Notes under the pieces: generated by a model
What the model saw: only the letters and a program-made list of their open reading frames with translations
Database searches by the model: none
What the model was told of the DNA's origin: nothing
Position numbers and translations under genes: made by a program
Origin: Luidia sarsii
Taxonomy: Eukaryota > Echinodermata > Asteroidea > Paxillosida > Luidiidae
Length of the DNA stretch: 64,000 nucleotides
Reading direction: 5' to 3'
Assembly: GCA_949987565.1 (NCBI GenBank)
Contig: OX465107.1
Span: 4,285,212 to 4,349,211 of the forward strand
Shown here: piece after piece, positions 1 to 13,200 of the stretch
Layout: every line of letters starts with the position of its first letter
Position numbering within the stretch: position 1 is the first letter of the stretch

Positions 1-1085
1 TCAAGGCAATGACCAGGGGCATCAAAGCAATGACCAGGGGGCATCAAGGCAACGACCAAGGTGCATCAATGCAATGACCAGGGGCATCAAGGCAATGACC
101 AGGGGCATCGAGGCAATGGCCAGGGGCATCGAGGCAATGACCAGGGGCATCGAGGCAATGACCAGGGTCATCAAGGCAATGACCAGGGGCATCAAGGCAA
201 TGACCAGGGGCATCGAGGCAATGACCAGGGGCATCAAGGCAATGACCAGGGTGCACCAAGGCAATGGCTATGGACATCAAGGCAATGACCAGGGGACATC
301 AATGCAATGACCAGGGGGCATCAAGGCAATGACCAGGGGCATCAAGGCAATGACTAGGGGCATCAAGGCAATGACCAGAGGGCATCAAGGCAATGGCAAG
401 GATGCATCAAGGCAATGACCAGGGGGCATCAAGGCAATGACCAGGGGCATCAAGGCAATGACTAGGGGCATCAAGGCAATGACCAGGGGCAGCAAGGCAA
501 TGACCAAGGGGCATTAAGGCAATGACCAGGGTGCACCAAGGCAATGACCAAGGGGCATCAAGGCAATGACCAAGGTGCATCAAGGCAATGACCAAGGGGC
601 ATCAAGGCAATGACCAGGGGCATCAAGGCAATGACCAGGGGGCAGCAAGGCAATGACCAAGGTGCATCAAGGTAATGACTAGGGGCACCAAGGCAATGAC
701 CAAGGTGCACCAAGGCAATGACCAAGGGGCATCAATGCAATGACCAGGGGCATCAAGGCAATGACCAGGGGGCAGCAAGGCAATGACCAAGGTGCATCAA
801 GGCAATGACTAGGGGCATCAAGGCAATGACCAGAGGGCATCAAGGCAATGGCAAGGATGCATCAAGGCAATGACCAGGGGGCATCAAGGCAATGACCAAG
901 GGGCATCAAGGCAATGGCCAGGGGGCATCAATGCAATGACCAGGTGCATCAAGGCAATGACCAGGGGGCAGCAAGGCAATGACCAAGGTGCATCAAGGCA
1001 ATGACCAGGGGGCAGCAAGGCAATGACCAAGGTGCATCAAGGCAATGACCAGGTGCATCAAGGCAATGACCAGGGGCATCAAGGC
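1..1085. repeat. 21-bp minisatellite in the 3' INVS intron
   Basis: About 50 copies of a 20-22 bp unit of the form catcaaggcaatgaccaggg fill the window start, with variation in the G run and cat/cac/cag changes. Several frames are open only because units are near 21 bp. The array lies just inside the intron that follows INVS coding exon 16 and continues past base 1. No coding role is inferred. Confidence 0.95.
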
Positions 1086-1107
1086 AATGGCCGAGTGGCA
1101 CGCATAC

Positions 1108-1200
1108 CTGCAGCTGAGGGGAGGTACTCTTGATACTGTGGGCGGGTCCTGCAGACTGAGGGCCTGCCTGGTCTTGGTTCCTGGGCAAACTGCTTCCTCT
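1108..1200 (-). CDS. INVS: INVS coding exon 16 (last one inside the window)
   Basis: Residues 940-970 plus one base. Acceptor TTCTTTTCAG, donor TGCAG|GTATGC, in phase with exon 15. Encodes [17 protein letters not shown] and [10 protein letters not shown], with no recognised domain. No stop codon is reached, so at least one more exon lies to the left. Confidence 0.75.
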
Positions 1201-4200
1201 CTGAAAAGAAAAAAAATCAATGAAAGAAGAATCCAAATGAAAATGAAAGAAGGCATATACATGTACTGTCCGTGTTCAGGCGGAGACTATAAAGGGCTGA
1301 GAGCCAAAGCTGATCACTTCACATCAAACAAAATTGTATTTGAAAAATTCTAGACAGTGGACAGTGTGCTTACCATATATTTGATGGGTCGCCATTGTCT
1401 GTCTGACCACGTCGAGCTGCTCGTGCCAGAAACGATCTGACCTCCGCCCGTAGCCCAGCTCCAGAAACTGCTGTTTGCCGTAGAAATGCCGCCAGGCTCG
1501 CTGGACCGCCCGGGCTGCTAGCTGCGAGTCTGCCCTGGTGGGATCGGTGGGGTCAGGGGACGAGGAGGAGTCGGGACCAACGCGGCGACGACAACGAGAG
1601 TCCGCGCTGCGACCACCAGACAGCAGTGTGCTTTGTCGAGCTGTGAAGCTATCGAAAGACAAGTGGGGGTTAAAGGGTACCTGAAATCAAAAATGTCTAA
1701 TGTCGAGAAAACTATTGTAAGACTTAATAAAGGCTAAACCAGTTCACAAAATCAACACTTTTAATGTTTTCCCCCCTAAATAGCGACCGTAAAAGGAAAA
1801 CAAAATCTTTAGCGTGCCCCGCCCACAAAAAACCTCTTTTGCGCGCATGCCAAAGAGAAGGTGATGACATCATCAGCAGTGCAATGTTGCATGATCGATT
1901 GCACACATACACGTATAGTATATGCGCGTCCACAACAAAAACATGGCAGAGCGAATCAGTTATTTCGCCACGTGGTAGTGAAAAAGCGTGGTGTGTTGAT
2001 ATTATCACGGCGAGCACTTCTATGACAACCCAAAAAGCGTACAAAAGGTCGGCCAAAGCCAAGGTGCAAAGGTCGTGCACACAACGCTCTGTTTTCTGCT
2101 GGTGACGTCACAGGGTTACGCAGTACACAGAAAAGGTCCTGCCAGGATCAAAATGTTAGGATGTCCTAATTTATGAATGTTGGCTTTTTTGTCTTCAACA
2201 TTTTAAAGGACATATGTGTTGTGATCCCAGAAGAAAGAGAAAGGTCCTGCTAGGATCAAAATGCCAGACTGTCCTTATTCATGAATTTTGAAGAGAAAAA
2301 AAACGGCATAGAAAACTTTGATTGGACCTGGACTTGCACCCGAGACCTCTTGTGTTGCGTACCGGAGCTAATACCATCTGAGCTGTCCAGCCCTTACTCG
2401 ATGCATGCATGATGGTGGCCTTCCCAAAGACTGACCAGTCAACTGGTATCTACAGGGGCAGGGGCACCAGTCACCTTTCACATTCATTCCTAAGGGGGAC
2501 CTTCCTCATTTGTTCGACTTCCACAGTGTTCCAATATTAGGTTTACCAGCCAGAACAATTTTCAAGGAGGCCAAATGGATATTTTCATGGTCTGGTCCAT
2601 ACAGAAAGGGCTCTGCATTTCAGAACCACAAGAGTGGCGTATATATTTTTTTGTGTTTTCTTGCCACCGCTTTAACTGTGAAATGGTCGGATGATTATGT
2701 CAATGGATAAGATCCATGCAAAGCAGATGAGTGTTAACCGATTTGGTACTACCCTTGAGTTGCATTGCCTTTTGATGTAGAGTGGAACGTCGCTATAACG
2801 AACATGCCCTTTGGCTCCCGAATTTTGAGTAAATTATATGTAGCTGCAACTGCTATAACGAACAACCGCTATACCAAACAATTTTCATGGATTCCGGGAT
2901 GTTCGTTATAGCGACGTTTCACTGTATGGAACTTTAAAAAAAAATTCAAATTTTCAGGAGCTTTTTTTTTTTTTTTCAGGGGAGAGGGGGTTCTCTTACT
3001 TTCTCACGGCATTCTGGATGACAGTTGCTGCGCAGTGCTTCCTCCTCCAGCTATCTAGTCTCCGCCTCTCCCTCTTGACCCTTTGCCGCCAGTCCGACTC
3101 TCCCCCGGGCCCGGCCGCGGGGAAGACCCCGCTCCTCGCGCTCACGTCGTTCGCTTCGGAGCGGCCGTCGGGCTCGGGGCCAGTGTCTCGACCGTCGCCC
3201 AATCTTCCGACGACGAAGCCCGACAGCAGCGGCGGCGATGGCGGCGGCAAATCGTTGCTGTTGCTGTTGTTGGAATTTGCATTCGCGACGTCGACGGCGC
3301 GCATAATGTCCTCCTTCGAGACGCCGACATCTCTGTCAGGGGCACTACCTGCGACGTCCGGCTCGGAGTCATTGGCCACTCTGTCCACAGAACCGTGCCT
3401 GCTGAGTTCTTCCGAGTGGTCGTCCAGTTCTGAAGCTGCTGCTGCGGCTTCTTCTTCTTCCTCTTCTGCCGGCGGCGGCTGTTGAGGCGGCTCCGCATCG
3501 GGGAGCCCGTCTGGAGCGAGGTCGCTCACTCGCCCGCTGTCCGAGCTGACCTCATCCCCGGGGTCGGCCCTGGGCATGGCCGGTGCCCCGTCGTCCCCTC
3601 CCGGTTCCTGGCCCCAGCAGAGTTTCGTGGCGGCCTTCGGCGGGCCGGAGGGAGGCCCTTCCCCCATGTCCGTCTTCTTGGTCATCTCCACCTTTTTCCT
3701 AAAAGAACCCAACCAAGTTGGCCAATTAGAATTGCCTTTCAGCCAGCCAGTCCAGGGTGCCAATCAGAATCGCAATATTTAGCACGAAAAACACCTGTTT
3801 CGACGTGAGTTGCCACGCGAAATGCCAGATTAGCGGTAACAATTGCGTAACAATTGTGGGACTTCATTGTAGATGATCGAGGGGGCTGCGTGCTGCCACG
3901 AAAGACAGTGTGCTGGCATGCCCCACAGCCAAGTTACTGTGGAATGCACCCAACTATCTTCACCGCAAATTGCACGCTCAGTTGTGGGCATCCAACTTGG
4001 CAGATTTGTCCGCTGTAGCGGAGGCACGTTTGCGATCAAAGGGTAGCAGTGCACAGGCTTCTCGGACACACATTACACAGCCTGCGCTCCACTGTGGACT
4101 GCGCCCAAAGACGGCAAAGAGGGGGTGGGCACCTACTTGGCGGCGGCGTCCTTCCGGAGCTGCTCGTGCCGCATCAGGAGTCGCTTGCGCTCGACGAAGG

Positions 4201-7200
4201 TCTTACGGACCCGGTAGCCCCGGAAGTGGGCCTGGACCCGCACGGCCGCCATGTCCCGGATGCCGGTGATGGAGAGCGCCCCCTGCTCCACCAGGTACTG
4301 GGCGGCGGCGTGGTGGCCCCGCAGCAGGGCGTAGTCCAGCGGCGTCAGACGCTCCTCCGAGTACTCCACGTGGTTGGGGAAGGCGCCGCCCCGCTCCAGC
4401 AGCAGCTTGGCCGCCTCCTGGTAGCCCGCGCTGCAGCACCAGTGCAGGGCCGTCATGCCCTGGGTGCCGGGTGGGGGGGGGGAAAGCAACAACGAGGCGG
4501 GTGAGACAATGGCCTCCAATTTGAAACAAATGTGGGTTTCATGAAACATGAAACCAACGTGGTTTCGTGAATTGTGAAACCAATGTGGTTTTGTGAAGCA
4601 TGAAACCAACGTGGTTTCGTGAAGGTGAAACAAATCTGGTTTCGTGAAATGTGAAACGAACGTGGTTTCGTGAAACGTGAAACTGATGTGGTTTCGTGAA
4701 ACGTGAAACTGATGTGGTTTCGTGAATCGTGCTCCTCAATGATGCATTGCAGGGAGCGCTGTTGGAAAATGTTCTCTTTTCGAGCTATTCCTGCTCTCAC
4801 AAGAGCTGCCGTTTCAGACTATTCATTTCACAAATGAGATTTCGGGTGTTTCTTGTCCAACAGTGACAGCCACAACAAAATGACATCGCAGACTATTCGT
4901 GTCCAACAGTGACAGTGGCCGCGAGAGCGGCAGCAACCCGAGAACTCACCTCGCTGTCCTGGGCATTGGGGTCGGCCCCTTGCTCCAGCAGCAGGGAGAT
5001 GCTGTTGGTGAAGCCGCCGTAGCTGGCGCACTGCAGCGGGCTGCGGCCGCTGAAGTCCAGCACGTTGGGGTCGATGCCCTCCCCAATCAGGATGGCGCAG
5101 ATGCAGGAGTGGCCTCCCAGGGCCGCCCTGGTGAAGACAGAGGAAAAAGAAAACCCAAATATTGTCGGTGGAATGTAACTCGACGGTATCCGCCTCAAGC
5201 GAAAAACAAAAATAAAAATAATAACATTTCAGATTATTATCTAACAGTGACAGCCACAACAAATGACGTTTCAGATTATTTGTGTCGAACAGTGACAGCC
5301 ACAACAAATGACATTTCAACAAATGACATTTCAGATGATTCATGTCCAACAGTGACAGCCACAACAAATTACATTTCAGATGATTCATGTATAACGGTGA
5401 CAGCCGCAACAAATGACATTTCAGATGATTCACATACAACAGTGACAGCCACAACAAATGACATTTCAGATGATTCATGTACAACAATGACAGCCACAAC
5501 ACTGTGAATGTGACTGTCAACTGCTTTTGACTTAACCTCCCAAACCCCAAAACCCCAAAGCCCGAAAAACCGAAAACCCGAAAACACGAAAACCCCCAAA
5601 CCCCATACCCCACAAACCCCAAACACCCAAACCCCCATACCCTAAAACCCCAAACCCCAAACCCCCCAAACCACCCAAAACCCCAAAACTCCAAACCCCC
5701 CAAAACCACAAAACCCCAAAACCCCATACCCCAAAACCCCAAACTCCCAAACTCCCAAACCCCCAAAACCCCCTAAACCCCAACCCCCCATACCCCAAAA
5801 CCACAAAACCACAAAACCACAAAATGCCAAAACCCCCATACCCCAAAACCCCCAAACCCCCAAACCCCAAACCCCAAACCCCCCATACCCCAAAACCCCA
5901 AAACCCCAAAACCCCAAACTCCCAAAACCCCCAAACCCCCTAAACCCCAACCCCCATACCCCAAAACCACAAAACCACAAAACCACAAAACCACAAAATG
6001 CCAAAACCCCCAAACCCCCAAAACCCCCAAAACCCCCAAACCCCAACCCCCCACCCCAAAACCCCAAACCCCAAAACCCAAAACCCCAAAACCCCAAACT
6101 CCCAAACCCCCCAAAACCCAAAACCCCCTAAACCCCAACCCCCCCTACCCCAAAACCACAAAACCACAAAACCACAAAATGCCAAAACCCCAAACCCCCA
6201 AACCCCCAAAACCCCAACCATAAATTAACCCCAAACCCCAACCCTGCAGGGGGGGGGGGGCAATTCCATGGAGCCACTCAACCGCCGACATTTGCTGAAG
6301 CACAAAAAGTCACGATTCATATGCTCACCTTGCCAACCCAGGATCCACTTTTGTTTCATGCTGAGTTGGAAGGGGTCGATTTGAAGTTTGGGGCTAGTTT
6401 GGGGTTAATTTGTGGTTTGGGGTTTGGGGTTTGGGGGTTAAAATTGGTTTGGGGATTATTTTGGGGCTGGGATCAATTTGGGGTTTGGGGTTAATTTGGG
6501 GTTTGGTGTTAATTTGGGTTTGGGGGTTAAAATTGGTTTGGGGATTATTTGGGGGCTAAAATTAAGGTTAATTTATGGTTGGGGTTTGGGGTTAATTTGG
6601 GGTTTGGGGTTAATTTATGGTTGGGGTTTGGGGTTAATTTGGGGTTTGGGGTTAATCTATGGTTGGGGTTTGGGGCCCTTGACAGTTTACTCGTGACTGA
6701 GATCAGAGTGGTACTTAGTCCTTACCAATGAAGTGGGGAACGTCCTTCCTGATCGACAATGTCCACCTGGGCACCTCCTGGTGAGGCAATCAAATCAAGA
6801 TCAAGACTGTTTCAAAAGAAGCTGGGTGACCTTAACTGACCAGCAGTCGATTTCATCAAACCCATCGTAACCTACGATTAATCGCAAGTCAGTGAGCGAT
6901 GCACAGAAACCATACGAGGTATCACAACTTACGATGGATAACCCATCGTAAGTTGAGTTACGATGCATCGTAAGGCTTTGTGAAATCCACCCCTGGGTAC
7001 AATGTCACAGTGAAAATCTGCTAAGTAGGAAATTTCTTCCCCGGTAAAAAACGAGATTGCCAAGCATTATTTCGATTGATGCTTCTTGAACCTGACTTGC
7101 ATTCCAGTATTGGTTGCTCCACATGAAATACAAGTGGAACTTTGGCTGGTAACCGGATTCTTTTGAGGACAATTTTTCAGAATTTTTCATAGATTTTGGT

Positions 7201-10200
7201 ATTTAAAGGGATAACACAAAATTGGTCGAGGTCAAAGAATAGCATCCATACGTTGTCTGATCCAACATATGCATGAAATAGCACACCTGTGAAAATTTCA
7301 GCTCAATCCGCCAACCGGGTCTCGAGAAAATAGTGGAAAACCGCTTCATTTGTTTCGCGAAAATGCAGCATTCAACTAATTGTTCCGAAAAAACCATTAG
7401 ATCTCGGTGAGACGTAAACAATTTCTTTTACACATTTGTCCAACAAATACAGCATTTTAGGCAGAAATATTTCAGTGCAAAGTTTCTGCTATAACCATCT
7501 TCAAACTGTACTACCTCCGTGGTATAAGTTTCAAGTATTAAATCTGTTAACATTTCTGTTTTTCGATCTTACGGAAATACGGAATTGGCCCCAACAATGT
7601 CTCTCTAGGCGCCAAATCTCTTGATGTAAGCGATCATGGATGTCACAAATCATCAATATAGCATAGGGGATGTGCCTTAATAGAGAAGCACATTTTTACA
7701 AGGCCAAGGCGTGAGGAGGTATAGGCCGGACAGTTCCTTTCCTCGCCCGCCTTTCAACCTTCCCCCAAGCTCTGAAGAGAGCCACGTTACCCATTCACTG
7801 CTGGGCGGACAGAGAGAGTTTTTTTTTCTCCCCAGCTTCTGGTCCGAGTGTGGATTCGAACTGGCAACCATCCAGGGAATTCCAGAGAAAGGAAGACCAT
7901 GGGAAGAAGCTGTATCTTGGAGTAAGATCTTGGGGACAACTTATTGGGTAAAACATTTTGGCCACTTTATATTTGGCGTCGAATGCCGAGAAGTGGCCTA
8001 CGACAGAGAGGTTTGATTAACTCTAACTGGCATTGAGACCACAATTAACCACACATGGTTTTTCCTGTGGGAGGATAAGGGCCATGCACCAGGACATTCC
8101 ACAGCGGGGTTTTTGAGGTGTCCTGTGGTATGTGAGCCTACACCCCTGTGGGCACTGTGGTAAATTGCGGTATACAGTGTGTGTCCTGTGCGGGAAGTGC
8201 AAAGCGTTAGGGTTAAAGAATACCAAAACGTATTATCTTACCCTGGACTAAGACCTTGACGACAGAAGTGTGTCCCATCTCGGCGGCCCTGAAAAGCGGC
8301 GTGTGCTTGGACTGGTCAAAGATGCTGACGTTGGCACCGAGCTGTGAGGGAGGACGCAGGGAACCAGACACCGACTGATGAAATGCCTGATGCCAAGCTC
8401 AAAAAGGGAGGCCACACCATGCGTAGGTGTGCATTGTGTACATGTTCATGCGCATGCAGTCACTGCTGCACTTTTGAAAATCATCAACCTTTGGACCTCG
8501 TACTATTACAAGATACGACAATGAAGCTTTTTCAGGAATTGCCCCTACCCTTTGGAACACACTACCAGCGCATATTCATAATACCCAATCCCTCGACCAG
8601 TTCAAGACCTTGTTGAGATCTTTTTAATTCATAAACTAGCATAGACTCAGTTGGAAATTCAATTTCCCCTTTCTTTTTTTTTTTAAGGAGAAGAGAATTT
8701 CGAGCACTGAAATTTCACGGAATCATCTGATACCACTATAGACTTCCAGTTGAGTAAAGTGATTTCTCAAATTGTTAGCGTCCAGAAATAGGTCACTTTG
8801 AGATAGGCCCTATAGATAAAATGAAACAATAGATAAGTTTCACTCATTTCAAAAAGTGCCTGTAACAGTGATGGAGTAGGAGCCCTGCCTTACCTCCAGT
8901 AGGACTTCAATCGTGCTGGGATGTCCGCACATGGCGGCCGCATGCAACGCTGGAAATGACAACCCGAACATGATGATTACTGACCAGAATTTAGGCAAAA
9001 GAGCGGAGAGGGCTGGGGGGGGGGTCACCTTGTGACTGCAGGGGGAGGGGGAGGCTACAAAGCAGCAATTCTAGGATGGTAGGGGATATACAGCATAAAC
9101 AGATTGCAATCTGGGGAGTTTGTGAGTCAGTCAGGCTGACTGGAATGAGGCAGATGCTCACTCCACTTCACACTCTACCACTTGCTCTCTACCTCGATCG
9201 CTCTCTGTCTCCAAGTCTCTCTCCTCCTCCCTCTTCTCTTTCCCTCTTCCTCTTATTTCCCTCTTCCTCCTCCCTCCTCTCTTTCCCTCATCCTCTTATT
9301 TCCCTCTTCCTCCCCCTCTCATTTACAATGAGCCTCTCTCCCTCTCCTCACACTCTCTACCTTTTTCGTCTTCCTCTACTTCTTCTTCTGTCCACATTCC
9401 TCTCTTCTTCTTCCTTTCTCCCTCTTGCTCAAACTTTCAATTTCCCTTTTCCTCCTTCCCTCACCCTCTCTCCCTCTCCACACACTATCTACCTTTTTCG
9501 TCTTCCTTTACTTCTATCTCTGTCCCCATTCCTCTCTTCTTCTTCCTTTCTCCCTCTTGCTCAAACTATCAATTTACCTTTTCCTCCTTCCCTCACGCTC
9601 TTTCCCTCTCCTCACACTCTCTACCTTTTTCGTCTTCCTCTACCTCTTCCTCTGTCCACATTCCTCTCTTCTTCTTCCTTGCTCCCTCTTGCTCAATTTT
9701 TCAATTTCCCTTTTCCTCCTTCCCCCACCCTCTCCCCCTTTCCTCACTCTCTTACCTTTTTCGTCTTCCTCTACTTCCTCTGTCCACATTCCTCTCTCCT
9801 TCTACCTTTCTCCCTCTTGCTCACTTTCAATTTCCTCCTTCCCTTACCCTCTCTCCATCTCTACCTCTTCTTCTCTCCCTCTTCCTCTCTCCCTCCCTCA
9901 TCCTTTCTACCTCTTGCTCACCCTCTCCCTTTCCCTCTCCCTTTCCATATTCCTCTCTCCCTCTCTGCCTCTTCCTTTCTCCCACTCCCTGTCTCTCGTT
10001 CCCTATCCCCTTTCTCCCTCTTCCTCTCTCCCTCTTCCTTTCTCCCACTCCCTCTGTCTCTCGTTCCATATCCCCTCTCTCCCTCTTCCTCTCTGCCCCT
10101 TCCTTTCTCCCACACCCTCTGTCTCTCGTTCCCTATCCCCTCTCTCCCTCTTCCTCTCTGTCCATCTTCCCTCGTCTCTACTCTCTACCCAACACCCGAT

Positions 10201-13200
10201 CATCTCATTCACTGCTCCAATACCCAGCCATTCACTCCCCAACCCCCCTTCCCCCTCTCCCTCCCCTCCCTTGCCACTCACCGGTGGCGCCCGTCTTGTC
10301 CGTGGCATTGATATCCGGCTGACCGATCTCCACCATCTTGGCGATCACGAGGTCTGCCCCCTTGCCCGCGGCCCACATCAGTGCCGTGCGCCCCTCAAAG
10401 TCAGGCTCGTCCGTGATGCCGTCTCGACCCAGAAAGGCTGCCACGGTCTCCTGGCGAGACCAAGACATTTTAAAACCTGGGATTAGGAATCTTTGTTGTC
10501 ATTGTAGTATACACAGCTATCAATACTAACTGGAACTTATGAAGACCCTCACACATCATTCTGTATAATTGATTTTGATCCTGAGAATTGTCAATTGGCG
10601 TGTATTATCTTTGCAGGGGGCAGACCCTGTACAAGCTTTGGCTTTTCTTTTTTTCTAACCTCTCTCCATACCCCTGTTGGGTATCACTTCAATCTCCCTG
10701 ATCATTCGATATCAGATATGAGTGTACTGGGCATAGAATCACTTGGTCACCGTAGTAATGCTGTCCGTCTTAGCCGTGAGAAAATGTGGATGAAACGTCT
10801 TCGGACTATTCAACCACATGGTCTCAACATCCAGGAGGGTAATGACTAACACCATGGAGCTTTCTGATAATCCTTCTTTTGTGTTCAGCCTTTCACACTT
10901 CTCTCTTTGATCTTTTCCCCCTATTGTCACTAATCCCTACCCCACTCCTTGCCCTTCTCTTTGATCTTTCCCCCTCCTCTCACTAATCCCTACCCTACCC
11001 CTTGCCCTTCCCTTTGATCTCTCCCTACCAGCTTCACTCTTTGTCCTCTGTTTCTCATCCGTGTCCTATTCACTCTCTCCCCCTGCCTTCGTGTACATGT
11101 ATCTGTTTTGTCCTTGTCACTCTGCCTTTGAGAAAGGTCCTGCTAGGATCGAAACGTCAGGCCCACTAAATTTTAGACTCTCTCCATACTATTTGAAGTA
11201 CCGGTACTTTCTTTACTTTATATTATTCATATTGTGCACAGTATGGGAAATAAACCTGAAACCTGACCTTAAAGACGGCAATCATTGCGCCGTCATCTGG
11301 ATAACCCATGGATGGAAAACCCATCGTTAGTTGTGATACACCGTACGGTTTCTGCGCATTGCTCATCGTCTTCCGACGGATCGTACGTGAAGATGAGTTG
11401 GGTGAAATCCGATCGCACAGTGCGAAGCAGCCCCTTTCGGATTTTTTTTTTTCGCAGCGTGGCACTCACAGCGTGGTTGTTCTGCGCGGCGTAGTGCAGC
11501 GGGGTGGCGCCGTTGGCGTCCGAACTGGTGACGTTGGCCCCGGCATCCAGGAGCAGGTCCACGATGTGGGTGTGGCCCAGGACGGCGGCCCAGTGGAGGG
11601 GGGTGCGGAACATGTTGTCCAGGACCGACACGTTGCACTTCACCAAGTTGGTCTGGAGGCAGAGGGAAGACGACACCATTTTTGTTTTAATTTTTATTTT
11701 TATTTTTTTTTTAAAGCAAAATTGCCCAAAACAAAGCTGAAAAGCCACTCAAGGTCATGGGCTAGAGAAAAAAGGAGATTCCTTTTGAAAAGAGCAAGAT
11801 CGTAGGCAGGGGGAAAGCAAGAAACAGGAAAGGAATTCCTGTTGCAGGGAAGAATGAGGGAGGAAGCTGCTCCGATACCCCTCCGTTCTACACCTTGGGA
11901 TACTGTAGATAGAGTGTGTGGGTGAGATGAGGCAAACAGCCAGGTTGCTCACTTAAATGTCCTAACTGGGGGGACCAGGTCGGCAAGAACAGAGGAACAC
12001 CTTCCATGGAAATATTGGTAGAGGAGGCTCAGGGTGTCCGCCTTCCTATGATGGGCGAGGGGTTGCAATGACAACCCAAGCTCCTTGCCGACAAGGTTAA
12101 TAACCCGCCAGTGGAAGGAATCATCTCCTCAGCAAATCGTTGGGTGCCCGGCAGAAGGGCATGAGTGCATTCAGACGCTAAAATCACTTCACACCCTTCT
12201 CCTGGGAACAAATTTCATCTGGTCCATTTTAAGACTTTTTACAATAAGTTTTTTTAGTCAAACAAACAGAGGAAAAACTGACTGGTAACTTTTCTCAGAC
12301 TGAGAAAAACTGGTAACTTTTCTCCGTCTGAGAAAAACCTGTCACTTTTCTCAACTGAGAAAAACAGGTAACTTTTCTCAACTGAGAAAATCCGGTAACT
12401 TTTCTCAGAGCCACACTCGTCCTCCAAAGACATTATAAACATGGCGTCACCGTTAAATGAATTACCGGTAATAAAATAAAAAAAAATAAAAAAAATATTC
12501 TCACCTGGAAATTAATGAGTTGCTGGGCGATCGTCTCGTTGCCCTGGGAAACGGCCAGATGCAGGGCCGTCCGGCCTTCGTAGTCCTGCCAGGTGATCAC
12601 ACTCGGCTCCGTGTCCTGGATACGGCGAAATGACACGTCCGACTCAAATTGTCAGCTTTCATTTCCAAGATGACGTTTAACCCTCCCGAGTAGGGACCTA
12701 TTTTGTTTATTCTCAGGGTTTCAACTGTGAAGGTCAACCAGTCTTCTGAATGTGGAGAGGAGGAGACCATGAGTCATTCTCCTGGAATGCCCACTTCTGC
12801 ACAAATCCCTCTGTACCCAAGCTGACCTTACTACACTCACGTCTAATGGGGTTACCTGTGTCCAGTATCGGTTAGGTCGAGTTTAATTGAGAGACGGAAA
12901 GGACTCGAGAAGAAGAAGAAAGGTTTTGCCAAATAGTAACTCATATCAACATGGCTCTGTCCATCAGAGAAAGGAAACAGATAGATGTGGACTGACCAGG
13001 ATGAGCTGAACCGTGTTGACTGCCGACACGTCATGACCCGCGCTGGCCGCCCAGTGCAGTGGCGTCTTCCCATCGGTGTCCGGTATGCCAATGTTGGAAT
13101 TCTGCGGGATGAAGGAGCCCGTTTGAGAAACCGGATTCAGAGATTGCATACCACTTAAAAGATTTGAAGGTTTGCATGGTGGAAATACTGAGTAGGAGGT

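Noticed and set aside
4899..5507. 202-residue plus-strand protein
   Set aside because: It is the antisense of INVS exon 12 followed by the 46-bp array.
5535..6245. Internal telomere tract
   Set aside because: CCCCAAA/CCCCAAAA is irregular, mixed with accacaaaatgcc units and intronic; animal telomeres are TTAGGG-type.
9076..10486. Ser/Pro/Leu-rich proteins of 350-410 residues on the plus strand
   Set aside because: They are translations of the CT-rich array inside an INVS intron and run over exon 8 on the opposite strand.
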